Assembly: GCA_024404475.1 (NCBI GenBank)
Contig: JAKSPV010000048.1
Location: forward strand, 1-9,497
Source of the DNA: Clostridia bacterium
Lineage (GTDB): Bacteria; Bacillota; Clostridia; Oscillospirales; CAG-272
DNA length: 9,497 nucleotides
Direction of reading: 5' to 3'
Both the position numbers and the translations under genes were made by a program. How positions within the stretch are numbered: the first letter of the stretch is position 1; each line of letters starts with the position of its first letter. The notes under the pieces were generated by a model that saw only the letters and a program-made list of their open reading frames with translations, was not told the origin of the DNA and ran no database searches. Of this stretch, positions 1 through 6,804 are shown piece by piece.

Positions 1-656
1 TTCTCGGATCGTTCGCCCGCGTTTGTTCCGGCACCGGCGACCGTTATACGCCCTACCATCTGCCGCACCGTACCGAGGTGGCCGGATTCATGTCCATTCT
101 TCACGGCGATGACCGTATCTACAACAATCTGTTCGTCCAGGCACAGCCCGTCACCGATCCTGAACGCTCTCCCGAATCCGAGGTGTATGAGCGCGTGGGC
201 ACCGCACCGTTTGATATCTTTCCTCGCTACGAAGACTGGATAAAGCCGTTCGTGGGAGAGTGGGAGGACGTGCGGCGTGATTTTCCGGCGCACCACACGG
301 ACAAGCTCCCGGTCTGGATCGGCGGCAACGCTTATTTCTCCGGCGCTGCCAAAGCGGCTCGCGAAGCAAACGGAAAAGTATGCGGGAATGTGTCCGTCCG
401 CATCTGTGAAACGGACGGCAAGCTGACGCTGGAGACCGCCCTCTACGACGCGCTGGAGGATTTCCGCGTGCCCGCTGTCACCAGCGACGTTTTGGGACGG
501 GCGTTTGAGCCGGAACAGCGGTTTGAAAACCCCGACGGGAGCGATCTTTCGCTGGCAGGCGACTTTTACTTTTATGCCGACGCGCCGGCGGACGAAAGTC
601 GTGACGTGCTTCCCGGCCCGTTTGCTGAGGCGGTACGGAGCGTCTGTATCTCTTGA
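1..656 (+). CDS. GH120-type beta-xylosidase-like right-handed beta-helix protein, C-terminal part (5' truncated)
   Basis: The reading frame is open from base 3, the first full codon, to a TGA at 654-656, so this is the last ~217 codons of a gene that begins before the window. The GTG at 78 lies inside conserved sequence and is not a start. The stretch YTPYHLPHRTEVAGF followed by HGDDRIYNNLFV matches what I recall of the C-terminal beta-helix part of GH120 beta-xylosidases such as Thermoanaerobacterium XylC. IYNN turns are typical of right-handed beta-helix enzymes. A later motif, LPVWIGGNAYFSGA, also fits this family. GH120 enzymes release xylose from xylo-oligosaccharides. The catalytic acids of the family lie further upstream, so activity cannot be judged here. 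The gene ends 25 bases before a strong terminator. The family call is from memory of the motif; another beta-helix glycosidase is the main alternative. Confidence 0.75.
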   Translation, partial: LGSFARVCSGTGDRYTPYHLPHRTEVAGFMSILHGDDRIYNNLFVQAQPVTDPERSPESEVYERVGTAPFDIFPRYEDWIKPFVGEWEDVRRDFPAHHTDKLPVWIGGNAYFSGAAKAAREANGKVCGNVSVRICETDGKLTLETALYDALEDFRVPAVTSDVLGRAFEPEQRFENPDGSDLSLAGDFYFYADAPADESRDVLPGPFAEAVRSVCIS

Positions 657-681
657 CAAGAAACTATCCCTGAAAAAACAG

Positions 682-719
682 AAAGAGCCCGGCGGGTACT
701 CCCCGCCGGGCTCTTTTTT
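682..719. terminator. Bidirectional intrinsic terminator between convergent genes
   Basis: A perfect 15-bp inverted repeat (682-696 with 702-716) encloses a 5-nt loop (697-701). The core of the stem is GC-only (CCCGGCGGG). The plus strand continues as a T run to 719. On the minus strand the stem is followed by CTGTTTTTT, so it can also end transcription of the opposing operon. It sits between the stop of the beta-helix enzyme (656) and the stop of the GyrI-like gene (733). Confidence 0.93.
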
Positions 720-732
720 CATCACGACATTC

Positions 733-1197
733 TCACAGCCGCGCAATCGGGAAACACATACTGTTCTTTCCCGACACGGGATCGGTGAAGTCCTGCACGG
801 CGCCCGCAAGCGAAAAGCCGTGCTCCGAGAGATACCGGAGCCCTGCGACAAAGGTATCGCCTCCGCTTGCGGAAACACAGACGAAACGAAAGCCGGGAAT
901 ATTCCACTTTGTCCAACCGGTCGGGGCTTCGGCATCGCTTCGGCACTCGACACCCGCGAGGTATAGCCCTTCGGTGAAGTTCTTCTCCCACGGTCGGAAC
1001 GAGCGCGAAAAATCGGTCATGGCACCCCAGAAGCCGAGCGGTGTACCGTCGGCGGTGCGTGCAGCAAGGGGTGCGACCTCGTCAAAATGCGCGTTCGCAT
1101 CGCGCCACAGCGCTTCGATGAAGCCCGGCCCGTCTTTTGTCGAGCCCTCTTTGCCGATGACGGCAAACGGCTCTTTTTCGATGATTTCGATGTCCAT
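733..1197 (-). CDS. GyrI-like / AraC-type effector-binding domain protein
   Basis: The product is a 154-aa stand-alone protein resembling the GyrI-like small-molecule-binding fold, which is found at the C-terminus of AraC/MerR-type regulators and in free-standing proteins. Supporting features are the opening beta strand with EKEPFAVIGKEG, FIEALWRDANAHF as the first helix (about 26-38), LGFWGAMTDF (54-63), and GWTKWNIPGFRFVCV (94-108), which resembles the strand before the second repeat. There is no DNA-binding domain, so it would act as a ligand binder or sequestering protein rather than a transcription factor. I chose ATG at 1197 because GGAG lies 10 bases upstream. A GTG at 1203, with the same GGAG only 4 bases away, is possible and would add two residues. 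It is the last gene of the minus-strand operon; the preceding stop (1205) is just a few bases upstream. The ligand cannot be read from the sequence. Confidence 0.75.
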   Translation of the reverse strand: MDIEIIEKEPFAVIGKEGSTKDGPGFIEALWRDANAHFDEVAPLAARTADGTPLGFWGAMTDFSRSFRPWEKNFTEGLYLAGVECRSDAEAPTGWTKWNIPGFRFVCVSASGGDTFVAGLRYLSEHGFSLAGAVQDFTDPVSGKNSMCFPIARL

Positions 1198-1204
1198 GAT
1201 CACG

Positions 1205-1519
1205 TCACTCCGCGTCCTCGTCCATCGCCTCGACGAGGAACGAGACGGGACGGAAGCCGTCGTTGCACGAGATCATCGCGGACTTCGGATCTTTCATCCA
1301 GCCGTCGTAAAAATCCCCGCCGCCGTGGGAAAGAGCGAGAACGAACGGAGAGAGCGAATCCCACGCGCTCTGGCAGAAACCCTCCGGCTTCTCCCAACCG
1401 TTCGCGATGAACGTCTCACCGACCTTCATGCCGCACGCGTGGCTGATCGGGTTTTCATACTGCGCGATGAGGTCGTCATAGTGCGCCGTCCGCATCACGG
1501 TGATCTTACATTTCTTCAT
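1205..1519 (-). CDS. TIGR04076 family protein
   Basis: The product is 104 aa. It opens with MKKCKITVMR, has KPEGFC at 44-49, LALSHGGGDFYDGW at 61-74, and CNDGFRPVSF at 85-94. These are the landmarks I associate with the TIGR04076 family of small, mainly clostridial proteins of unknown function. Cysteines at 4, 29, 49 and 85 fall in conserved-looking places and could bind metal or be redox active, but this is inference. The protein has no signal peptide or membrane segment, so it is probably cytoplasmic. The start is 12 bases after the stop of the trigger-factor-like gene. Only a weak GAGA lies upstream, which suggests translation partly coupled to the preceding gene. The next gene starts within 10 bases of its stop, so both are probably co-transcribed. 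Confidence 0.8.
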   Translation of the reverse strand: MKKCKITVMRTAHYDDLIAQYENPISHACGMKVGETFIANGWEKPEGFCQSAWDSLSPFVLALSHGGGDFYDGWMKDPKSAMISCNDGFRPVSFLVEAMDEDAE

Positions 1520-1531
1520 TATTATCTCGCA

Positions 1532-2791
1532 TCAGCGGCGCTTTTTGCGGCGCTTCTGCCCTTTCTTTTTCTCGGTTTCTGCTTTGGCGGCGCGGCGTTT
1601 CCGGACGGCGGAGCAGACGAGCAAAACGGCGGCGGTGATGACCGCGGCGGCGCCGGCGGCGATCAGAACGTACCAACCGGCGGCAAGGCCGGTCTTCTCT
1701 TCCGGGAAGAGGTCGGCATAGAGGAGCTTTTCGCCCGTTTTCCAGTCGGTGATCTCAGCGTTTTCGAGAAGATATTTTTCGACTTTATCGCGCAGGAGCG
1801 TTTCGGCGATCTCGGATTTCTCGTAGATCAGCTCAAGCACCTCGACGCTCGTCAGTTCGAGCGATTCCGCGTAAGCGGCGGCGCCCGCCTTGTATTCCTT
1901 TTCGAAGAGCGTGATGCCGTATTTCCGCGCCAGGGCGACGGTCAGCATGGAGTCGCGCAGTTTTTCTTCCACTTTTTCGCGGAGGTACGCTTTGAATGAC
2001 GCCTCGTCTTCGTAGCCGATCGAGACGCAGTATTCCGCGAGCGTCATGCCGGCTCTCTCCGCGGAGATCTCGTAGAGCGAGATTGCGTCCTCGTACTGCG
2101 TGTTCAGTTCTTCCTCCGGGTAGCCGTGCACAACGGCGCCGTCCGCGGCGGCCGTCCATGCCGAGGCGAGAAGCTGGTCATAGAGCTGCTCCCGCTGGGT
2201 GTCGAGAAGCGCCTCGCGGATCGCCGCTTCCAGCTCGGCGGTCGTTTTATAGTCGGAGATCTTCTGCACGTTCTCGTCGTCGTACGGACGGAACGACTGC
2301 TCGTCGAGTTCCTCGACGGTCACGTGGAACGAGGCGGTCTTGCCGGAGTAGGAGACGTTCGCTTTGTAGGGATCGGGGAGCGTCACGTTCACGAAGAACG
2401 AGTCGCCTTCATGCGTTCCGTAGAGTGCCTTTTCGATCTCGGGCAGCATGGCACCGCTGCCGAGGACGGTAGCGGCCTCGGTCTCGCTCATCTCACTGAT
2501 CAACTTGCCGTCGATCCGGCATTCGTAAGTGAGGATGAGGTAGTCCATATCGCCGGCGCCGCGGTCTGTCACCGCTTTCAGTTCCGAGTAACGGGAACGG
2601 ATCAGCAGCACCTGCTGTTCAACGTCGGCGTCGGTGACCTCGTTTTTCCAGCCGCGGACCGTCACGGGGCCGTCGGCCGGCTCGATATACTGCGAAAGGT
2701 CATACGGATAGAGGTCCGCCGTCGAATCGGCGGCTGCGGCGCAGCCGGTGAGCAAAAGAAGTGCCATGAGGCAGGCAAAAAAACGTTTCAT
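1532..2791 (-). CDS. Trigger-factor-like lipoprotein (FKBP-type PPIase plus trigger-factor C domain) with C-terminal membrane anchor
   Basis: The product is 419 aa. A lipoprotein signal sequence occupies residues 1-17 (lipobox LLTGC, Cys17). A short DLSQYIE segment (31-37) follows. An FKBP-like domain spans about 76-164, with GDMDYLILTYECRIDG, then VLGSGAMLPEIEKALYG and a closing strand KTASFHVTVEELD, all close to the trigger-factor PPIase pattern. A helical region, about 180-345, resembles the trigger-factor C-terminal chaperone arms. A hydrophobic helix at 369-394 precedes a very basic tail (KRRAAKAE...KKGQKRRKKRR type). The trigger-factor ribosome-binding domain is absent. The expected role is folding of secreted proteins on the outer face of the membrane. 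The start has AAGGAG 8 bases upstream, and its ATG overlaps the stop of the membrane-protein gene (ATGA). Carrying both a lipid anchor and a C-terminal transmembrane helix is unusual. Whether the PPIase is active is uncertain. Confidence 0.85.
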   Translation of the reverse strand: MKRFFACLMALLLLTGCAAAADSTADLYPYDLSQYIEPADGPVTVRGWKNEVTDADVEQQVLLIRSRYSELKAVTDRGAGDMDYLILTYECRIDGKLISEMSETEAATVLGSGAMLPEIEKALYGTHEGDSFFVNVTLPDPYKANVSYSGKTASFHVTVEELDEQSFRPYDDENVQKISDYKTTAELEAAIREALLDTQREQLYDQLLASAWTAAADGAVVHGYPEEELNTQYEDAISLYEISAERAGMTLAEYCVSIGYEDEASFKAYLREKVEEKLRDSMLTVALARKYGITLFEKEYKAGAAAYAESLELTSVEVLELIYEKSEIAETLLRDKVEKYLLENAEITDWKTGEKLLYADLFPEEKTGLAAGWYVLIAAGAAAVITAAVLLVCSAVRKRRAAKAETEKKKGQKRRKKRR

Positions 2792-3477
2792 ACGGTTTTC
2801 TCCTTATCGAATCGGAAGCGGCAGAGGATAAGCACCGCGAGATAGGCGAGCCCCCAGAGGAGGACGCCGAAAAGAAGTGCCGTCAGCGCATCGGTGATCA
2901 TCGACGTGATCTCCGGTGCGGTGGGATAACGGTAGAGGCGAAGGAAGGAAACGATATCGCAGCCGGTGATGATGAGCCGCGCGGCGGTATAGAGCGCCGA
3001 GACGAGCGACACCGAGAGGACGGCCCGCGTGCGGGGCGTTTTTTTCGTACGGGTGAAGAGAAGCGCGGCGGCGAACGTTCCGGCGGCGACGGCGGCCGGC
3101 TCGATCATGGAAGAAAGAAGATTCAAAGCGGCGTAGGACTCAACGCCGGCGATATTGTTCTGCCAGAGGTCGGTCAGAAATGCGGCAAGCCCGTCGAAAA
3201 GAAGCGCGGCGAGGAAGATGCCGAGGAAGGCAGCTCCCGTTTTCGTGCAGCCGCGGCTGACTGCCGACGCGATGAGCGCGGCGGCTATGGCGAGGGCTGC
3301 GATCTCCGCAGCGTACGACGCCCAGTTCAAAACCGTCGTGAGCGGCGATGACTGATAGAGGACGTCGCTGACCGCGGCAGCGTAAAAAATGCGGAGGAGC
3401 CGCTTCAGGATTTCCCCGCCGAAAAGGATGAGCGCGGGGACGATGATGCCGATGCGGCGTCTGTTCGTTTCTGACAT
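2788..3477 (-). CDS. Hypothetical polytopic membrane protein
   Basis: The product is 229 aa when started at the ATG at 3477, which follows an AAAGGCGG Shine-Dalgarno-like stretch. The open frame continues upstream to 3600, but that part reads through the promoter and is an unlikely coding extension. After a short basic N-terminus (SETNRRR) the protein is very hydrophobic, with about six predicted helices near 9-33, 49-73, 81-102, 120-141, 150-172 and 192-220. It ends in a short charged tail (RFRFDKEKTV). I see no catalytic or transport motif and do not recognise the family. Its stop overlaps the start of the trigger-factor-like gene by four bases (ATGA), so the two are translationally coupled. 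They may work together at the membrane, which is inference from gene order only. An extended -10 promoter lies about 30 bases upstream. Confidence 0.75.
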   Translation of the reverse strand: MSETNRRRIGIIVPALILFGGEILKRLLRIFYAAAVSDVLYQSSPLTTVLNWASYAAEIAALAIAAALIASAVSRGCTKTGAAFLGIFLAALLFDGLAAFLTDLWQNNIAGVESYAALNLLSSMIEPAAVAAGTFAAALLFTRTKKTPRTRAVLSVSLVSALYTAARLIITGCDIVSFLRLYRYPTAPEITSMITDALTALLFGVLLWGLAYLAVLILCRFRFDKEKTV

Positions 3478-3507
3478 AAGATGACCGCCTTTCCGTTTGA
3501 CCGCTTT

Positions 3508-3516
3508 ATTGTACCA
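3508..3516 (-). promoter_or_regulatory. Extended -10 promoter of the minus-strand operon
   Basis: On the minus strand the sequence reads TGGTACAAT, an extended -10 (TGN followed by TACAAT). It ends about 30 bases before the ATG at 3477. No good -35 is present at 16-18 bases upstream, which is normal for extended -10 promoters. Transcription would begin near 3500 and cover the four genes down to the terminator at 682-716. Confidence 0.6.
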
Positions 3517-3578
3517 TATTCCGCGGAGAAAAGCGAGGGGATTTTGCATTTTTTTGCCCGGCGGAACGGGAAACACTT

Positions 3579-3596
3579 CCTTATCATACAATAAGG
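3579..3596 (+). promoter_or_regulatory. Possible -10 with an 18-bp inverted repeat ahead of the M14 peptidase gene
   Basis: A TACAAT hexamer at 3587-3592 could be the -10 of the peptidase gene, although no convincing -35 lies at normal spacing. It is embedded in a perfect inverted repeat, CCTTAT-N6-ATAAGG (3579-3584 and 3591-3596), so a regulator could bind over the -10. Support is moderate for the promoter and weak for the operator. Confidence 0.35.
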
Positions 3597-3617
3597 GCAA
3601 AACGGAGGTGGTTTCGG

Positions 3618-4544
3618 ATGACGGACGGAAGGTTTTTCGCAGATGACGGGAAAGAGGCGGGATATGATGAAGTGGCGGCAGAAGTCGAACGGCTTGCCGG
3701 GACGTACCCTCGTTTGACGGTGCGCGTGCTCGGCACGTCGGTGCTCGGGCGGCCGATCCCGATGCTCGTTATCGGCAGCGAGGATGCCGGTCAGAGCGTA
3801 CTCATGGTCGGCGCGCATCACGGCATGGAGCATGTCACGGCGGCGTTCCTTCTTCGGTACGTGCGCGAGGTGTGCGAGGCGGAGCGCACCGGACGGATGA
3901 TGTATTCGTTCCCGCCGTCGGCCGTGTGGCGTGACCGTGCCGTGTACGTCGTACCGATGCTGAATCCGGACGGGTGCGAACTGGCGGTGCGCGGACTTTC
4001 GGCCGGCTGCCCGCTCGGGGACGCTCTTCTCCGGATGAACGGCGGCGGGGATTTTTCGCGCTGGCAGGCGAATGCCCGCGGCGTCGATCTCAACCACAAC
4101 TACGACGCGGGCTTTTCGGCGTACCGGGAGATCGAACGGGAGCGCGGCATCACGCCGGGCCGGACGCTCTGGAGCGGTCCCGCCCCGGAGAGCGAGCCGG
4201 AAACGGCGGCGCTTGCCGGTTTTCTCCGAGCGCAAAGTTCGGTACGTGCCGTTCTTTCGCTGCACACGCAGGGCGAGGAGATCTATTACACCTCGGGAGG
4301 CCGCGCGGCGCCGCGCGGGCGCGAGACGGCGAAACTGCTTGCCCGGCTGACCGGCTACCGGCTCGCCGAGCCGGAGGGGACGGCCGCCTACGGCGGGCTG
4401 ACGGACTGGTGCATCGGGACGCTCGGCAAACCGGCGTTCACCCTCGAGTGCGGACGGGGTGAAAATCCCCTGCCCGCCTCCGATTTTTTCGGGATCTACG
4501 TCACGATCCGCGAAATGCTCCACACGTTTCCGATGCTGTTTTAG
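3618..4544 (+). CDS. M14 family zinc peptidase, gamma-D-glutamyl-diamino-acid endopeptidase-like
   Basis: The product is 308 aa with no signal peptide, so it is probably cytoplasmic. The zinc site is complete: HGME (H68 and E71) and SLHTQGEE with H216. The catalytic glutamate is E277 in TLECGRGENPLP. NPDG (116-119) and ARGVDLNHNYDAGF (153-166) are the other landmarks. In carboxypeptidase A the equivalent of NH (159-160) is Asn144-Arg145. The His in place of Arg, the SEPET segment (192-196) and HTQGEEIYY are features I associate with Firmicute YqgT-like and MpaA-like enzymes, which cut the gamma-D-Glu to meso-DAP bond of murein peptides. The role would be recycling of cell-wall peptides or handling of imported ones. 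GGAGGTG ends 7 bases before the ATG, an excellent ribosome site that fixes the start. It appears to be a single-gene unit, divergent from the operon at 3477. Substrate is inferred. Confidence 0.88.
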   Translation: MTDGRFFADDGKEAGYDEVAAEVERLAGTYPRLTVRVLGTSVLGRPIPMLVIGSEDAGQSVLMVGAHHGMEHVTAAFLLRYVREVCEAERTGRMMYSFPPSAVWRDRAVYVVPMLNPDGCELAVRGLSAGCPLGDALLRMNGGGDFSRWQANARGVDLNHNYDAGFSAYREIERERGITPGRTLWSGPAPESEPETAALAGFLRAQSSVRAVLSLHTQGEEIYYTSGGRAAPRGRETAKLLARLTGYRLAEPEGTAAYGGLTDWCIGTLGKPAFTLECGRGENPLPASDFFGIYVTIREMLHTFPMLF

Positions 4545-4571
4545 ATTTTTTTGAAAAAATCGGATTTTTTC
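4544..4571 (+). terminator. Possible weak AT-rich terminator after the peptidase gene
   Basis: Directly at the stop codon, GATTTTT (4544-4550) can pair with AAAAATC (4555-4561). Alternatively GAAAAAAT (4553-4560) can pair with ATTTTTTC (4564-4571). Both are A-T stems with a T run, and they are mutually exclusive. They are much weaker than the two GC-rich terminators in the window, so some read-through into the next gene is possible. Confidence 0.3.
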
Positions 4572-4578
4572 CGTTAAA

Positions 4579-4610
4579 TTCACACACACTACACATTTTT
4601 CGGCTATAAT
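4579..4610 (+). promoter_or_regulatory. Promoter of the beta-helix lipoprotein gene
   Basis: A consensus TATAAT lies at 4605-4610. The best -35 candidate is TTCACA at 4579-4584, but the 20-base spacing is longer than usual. Transcription would start near 4617. That places the GTG at 4624 and its AGAGGA (4611-4616) at or before the transcript start, so the ATG at 4648 is the better start. Confidence 0.5.
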
Positions 4611-4647
4611 AGAGGATGTTAATGTGTCTGAAAGGATTTCGACCTGC

Positions 4648-6732
4648 ATGAGATTTATGAAAAAGCCCGCGAGAACGGCGATGCTGCTCGCCGCCGTCCT
4701 CGTTCTCGCCTCCCTCGCCGCCTGCACAAGGCAGGAAAACACGCCCGCAAAGAAGACGCCCGTCTTCTCGGACGTCACGCCCGGCGTCGTTTCCGGAAAC
4801 GTGACCGTCCGCTCTGCGGAGGACGTGGCCGGCGATGTGACGGTCATCACCTGCACCGGATCGGGCGCAAGCGTTCGCGGCAGCGGCGCCGCCGTTTCGG
4901 ACGGACGGATCGAGATCACGACGAGCGGCATCTACTGGCTGAAGGGCTCGTGGAACGGCTCCGTCACGGTCGTGCCGGAAGCGGAATCCGACGGCGAACT
5001 CGCGGTGCGCGGCAGCGTCGAGCTTCTCCTCGACAACTTCAAAGCGACCTCGTCCGACGGCCCCGCCCTGATCGTCAAAAACGCGTCCGTCGCGGTCATC
5101 ACGCTGGTGGACGGCACCGACAACGTACTCACCGACGCCGAAACGTATTCCGCCGCCGCGAAGGCGGACGGCTACGACGCGGCGCTCTTCTCCAAAAGCA
5201 ACCTGATCCTGCGCGGCACCGGCAAGCTGACGGTGGACGCGCGGTATGACGGCGGCATCAAATGCAAGGATATCCTCACCGTCGAGGGCGGCGAATACGC
5301 CGTTACGGCGCCGGGAAACGGTATCACCGGGCACGACGCGGTCCTCATCGGCGGCGGCACGTTCGCCGTTACGGCGGGCGGCGACGCGATCCAGGCAACG
5401 GAGGAACTCGACAAGAAACTCGGTTACATCGCCGTTTACGGCGGCTCGTTCACGGCGGAAGCCGGCGACGAGGCCTTCGCGGCAAAAACAGACGTGCTCA
5501 TCTGCGCCGGCGATTTCCGGATCAAGGCGGGCGGCAACGGCATCTCGGCGGGGCTCGGTCTCACGTTCTCCGGCGGCACGGTCGCCTCGCTCGAAAGCGG
5601 GAACGACGGGCTGAAAGCGAAGCTCGGCGAGGTCCGTCTCGGCGGCGGCTCCGTCTCGGTCACGGCCGCAGGCGACGCGATCGACACCGTCGCGTGCGTC
5701 ATCTCCGGCGGCACAGTCTCGCTCACGAGCACCGGCAAACATGGCATCAACGCGTCCGGTGACGTTGCCGTCACCGGCGGCACACTCTCCGTCAAGACGA
5801 CGGGGCTCACTTACAAGACGGCTGCCTCCTCGTCCTCCGGCAGTCATCCCGGCTCCTCCTGGGGCGCGGGCACACCGAACGCCGGCTACGACCTGACGTC
5901 GGGCGGGCTTTACAAGGTCGAACAAAAGGGCATCCGCGCAGACGGCGACGTCGTCTTCTCCGGCGGCACGGTCGTTCTCGAGACGACGGGACATGCCGTC
6001 AGCGCGGACGGGGACATCTCTGTCAAAGGCAGCGCCGACGTTACGATCGACGCGTATGCGGAAAACAGCAACAGCAAAGGTATCACCGCCGCAGGGGATA
6101 TTACAGTCGAGGGCGGCACGCTCCGCATCGAGCGGAGCCATAACGGCATCGACGCAGTGAACGTGACCGTCTCCGGCGGCACCGTATCCATTCAATCGTC
6201 GAACGACGGCATCCACGCCGAGGGCGCAGCCGGGACGGTCTCCGGTCCCACCTCCGGCGGACTCAATCTTGTGACCGTTTCCGGCGGCAGCGTCACGATC
6301 GATGCCTCCGGCGACGGTATCGACTCCAAGGGCAGCATCGTACTCTCCGGCGGCAGCGTATCCGTTTCGGGCGCGTCCGACACCGCCGGCGCTCCGCTGA
6401 GCCGCGGATCCGGCAGCTGCTCGATCCGTCTGACGGGCGGCTCGCTCTTTGCGACGGGCACCGCAGGCAAGACAGAAGCACCGCTCGCGGCGGCAAGCGG
6501 CGCCGTACCGTACGTTCTCTACACGGGCACGATCTCCGCAGGCGATCAGATCTCCGTCCGCGATCTCTCCGGGCGGGCAATCATCGAGGGCATCGCCGAA
6601 AAAGATGCGAGCTGCGCGATCCTCGGCTCAGACGAACTTAAAACGGGCACCGCATACCTCGTTTCTGTCGGCAATTACACCGCCACCGTGACGCTCTCCG
6701 GCGTACAGACCACAGTCGGCAGCGGGCGATAA
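4648..6732 (+). CDS. Cthe_2159-like (DUF4353) carbohydrate-binding beta-helix lipoprotein
   Basis: The product is 694 aa from the ATG at 4648, with AAAGGA at 4631-4636 upstream. A GTG at 4624 would add eight residues but sits too close to the promoter. Residues 1-26 form a lipoprotein signal with lipobox LAAC (Cys26), so the protein is anchored outside the cell. From about residue 85 to 650 it consists of imperfect repeats of the SGGTV / GDAID / DGI type, spaced about 20 residues, as expected for a parallel beta-helix. ITTSGIYWLKGSWNG, LLLDNF, DGYDAALFSKSNLIL and YDGGIKCKD match the carbohydrate-binding family of Clostridium thermocellum Cthe_2159, which binds polygalacturonate and calcium. 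A Ser/Gly-rich insert with GLYKVEQ lies near 391-428. No catalytic site is visible. It probably captures pectin-like sugars at the surface. It is followed by a strong terminator and appears to be monocistronic. Confidence 0.85.
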   Translation: MRFMKKPARTAMLLAAVLVLASLAACTRQENTPAKKTPVFSDVTPGVVSGNVTVRSAEDVAGDVTVITCTGSGASVRGSGAAVSDGRIEITTSGIYWLKGSWNGSVTVVPEAESDGELAVRGSVELLLDNFKATSSDGPALIVKNASVAVITLVDGTDNVLTDAETYSAAAKADGYDAALFSKSNLILRGTGKLTVDARYDGGIKCKDILTVEGGEYAVTAPGNGITGHDAVLIGGGTFAVTAGGDAIQATEELDKKLGYIAVYGGSFTAEAGDEAFAAKTDVLICAGDFRIKAGGNGISAGLGLTFSGGTVASLESGNDGLKAKLGEVRLGGGSVSVTAAGDAIDTVACVISGGTVSLTSTGKHGINASGDVAVTGGTLSVKTTGLTYKTAASSSSGSHPGSSWGAGTPNAGYDLTSGGLYKVEQKGIRADGDVVFSGGTVVLETTGHAVSADGDISVKGSADVTIDAYAENSNSKGITAAGDITVEGGTLRIERSHNGIDAVNVTVSGGTVSIQSSNDGIHAEGAAGTVSGPTSGGLNLVTVSGGSVTIDASGDGIDSKGSIVLSGGSVSVSGASDTAGAPLSRGSGSCSIRLTGGSLFATGTAGKTEAPLAAASGAVPYVLYTGTISAGDQISVRDLSGRAIIEGIAEKDASCAILGSDELKTGTAYLVSVGNYTATVTLSGVQTTVGSGR

Positions 6733-6766
6733 GACCTCTGCGGTCCTTTCCCTCTCACTTTTACCG

Positions 6767-6799
6767 AAGAAACCGGCGTTTTCACGCCGGTTTCTTTTG
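6767..6799 (+). terminator. Intrinsic terminator after the beta-helix lipoprotein gene
   Basis: A perfect 13-bp stem (6767-6779 with 6784-6796) contains the core ACCGGCGT, closes a TTTC loop and is followed by a T-rich tail. It separates the lipoprotein gene from the rpoB control region, so rpoB should depend on its own promoter. Confidence 0.9.
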
Positions 6800-6804
6800 T
6801 TATT

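Noticed and set aside
78..80. GTG as start of the first gene
   Set aside because: The frame is open to the window edge and the upstream residues (YTPYHLPHRTE) belong to the conserved family motif, so the gene starts before the window.
785..1999. 404-codon plus-strand frame across the GyrI-like, TIGR04076 and trigger-factor-like genes
   Set aside because: It spans three well-supported minus-strand genes in antisense and shows no family features.
3478..3600. N-terminal 41-residue extension of the membrane protein
   Set aside because: It covers the extended -10 promoter at 3508-3516, and the downstream ATG at 3477 has a better ribosome site and a normal membrane-protein N-terminus.
3405..4931. 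508-codon minus-strand frame over the peptidase gene
   Set aside because: Antisense to a complete M14 peptidase with intact active-site residues; the product is Arg/Pro-rich and featureless.
4501..6216. 571-codon minus-strand frame opposite the beta-helix lipoprotein
   Set aside because: Shadow of a repetitive GC-rich gene; the translation is Arg/Gly/Asp-rich with no recognisable domain, and it runs across the promoter at 4579-4610.
4930..6450. Repeated GGCGGC-type DNA motifs as a possible tandem repeat or CRISPR-like array
   Set aside because: The periodicity comes from the codons of the beta-helix repeats (GG-T/S-V). There are no identical repeats with unique spacers.
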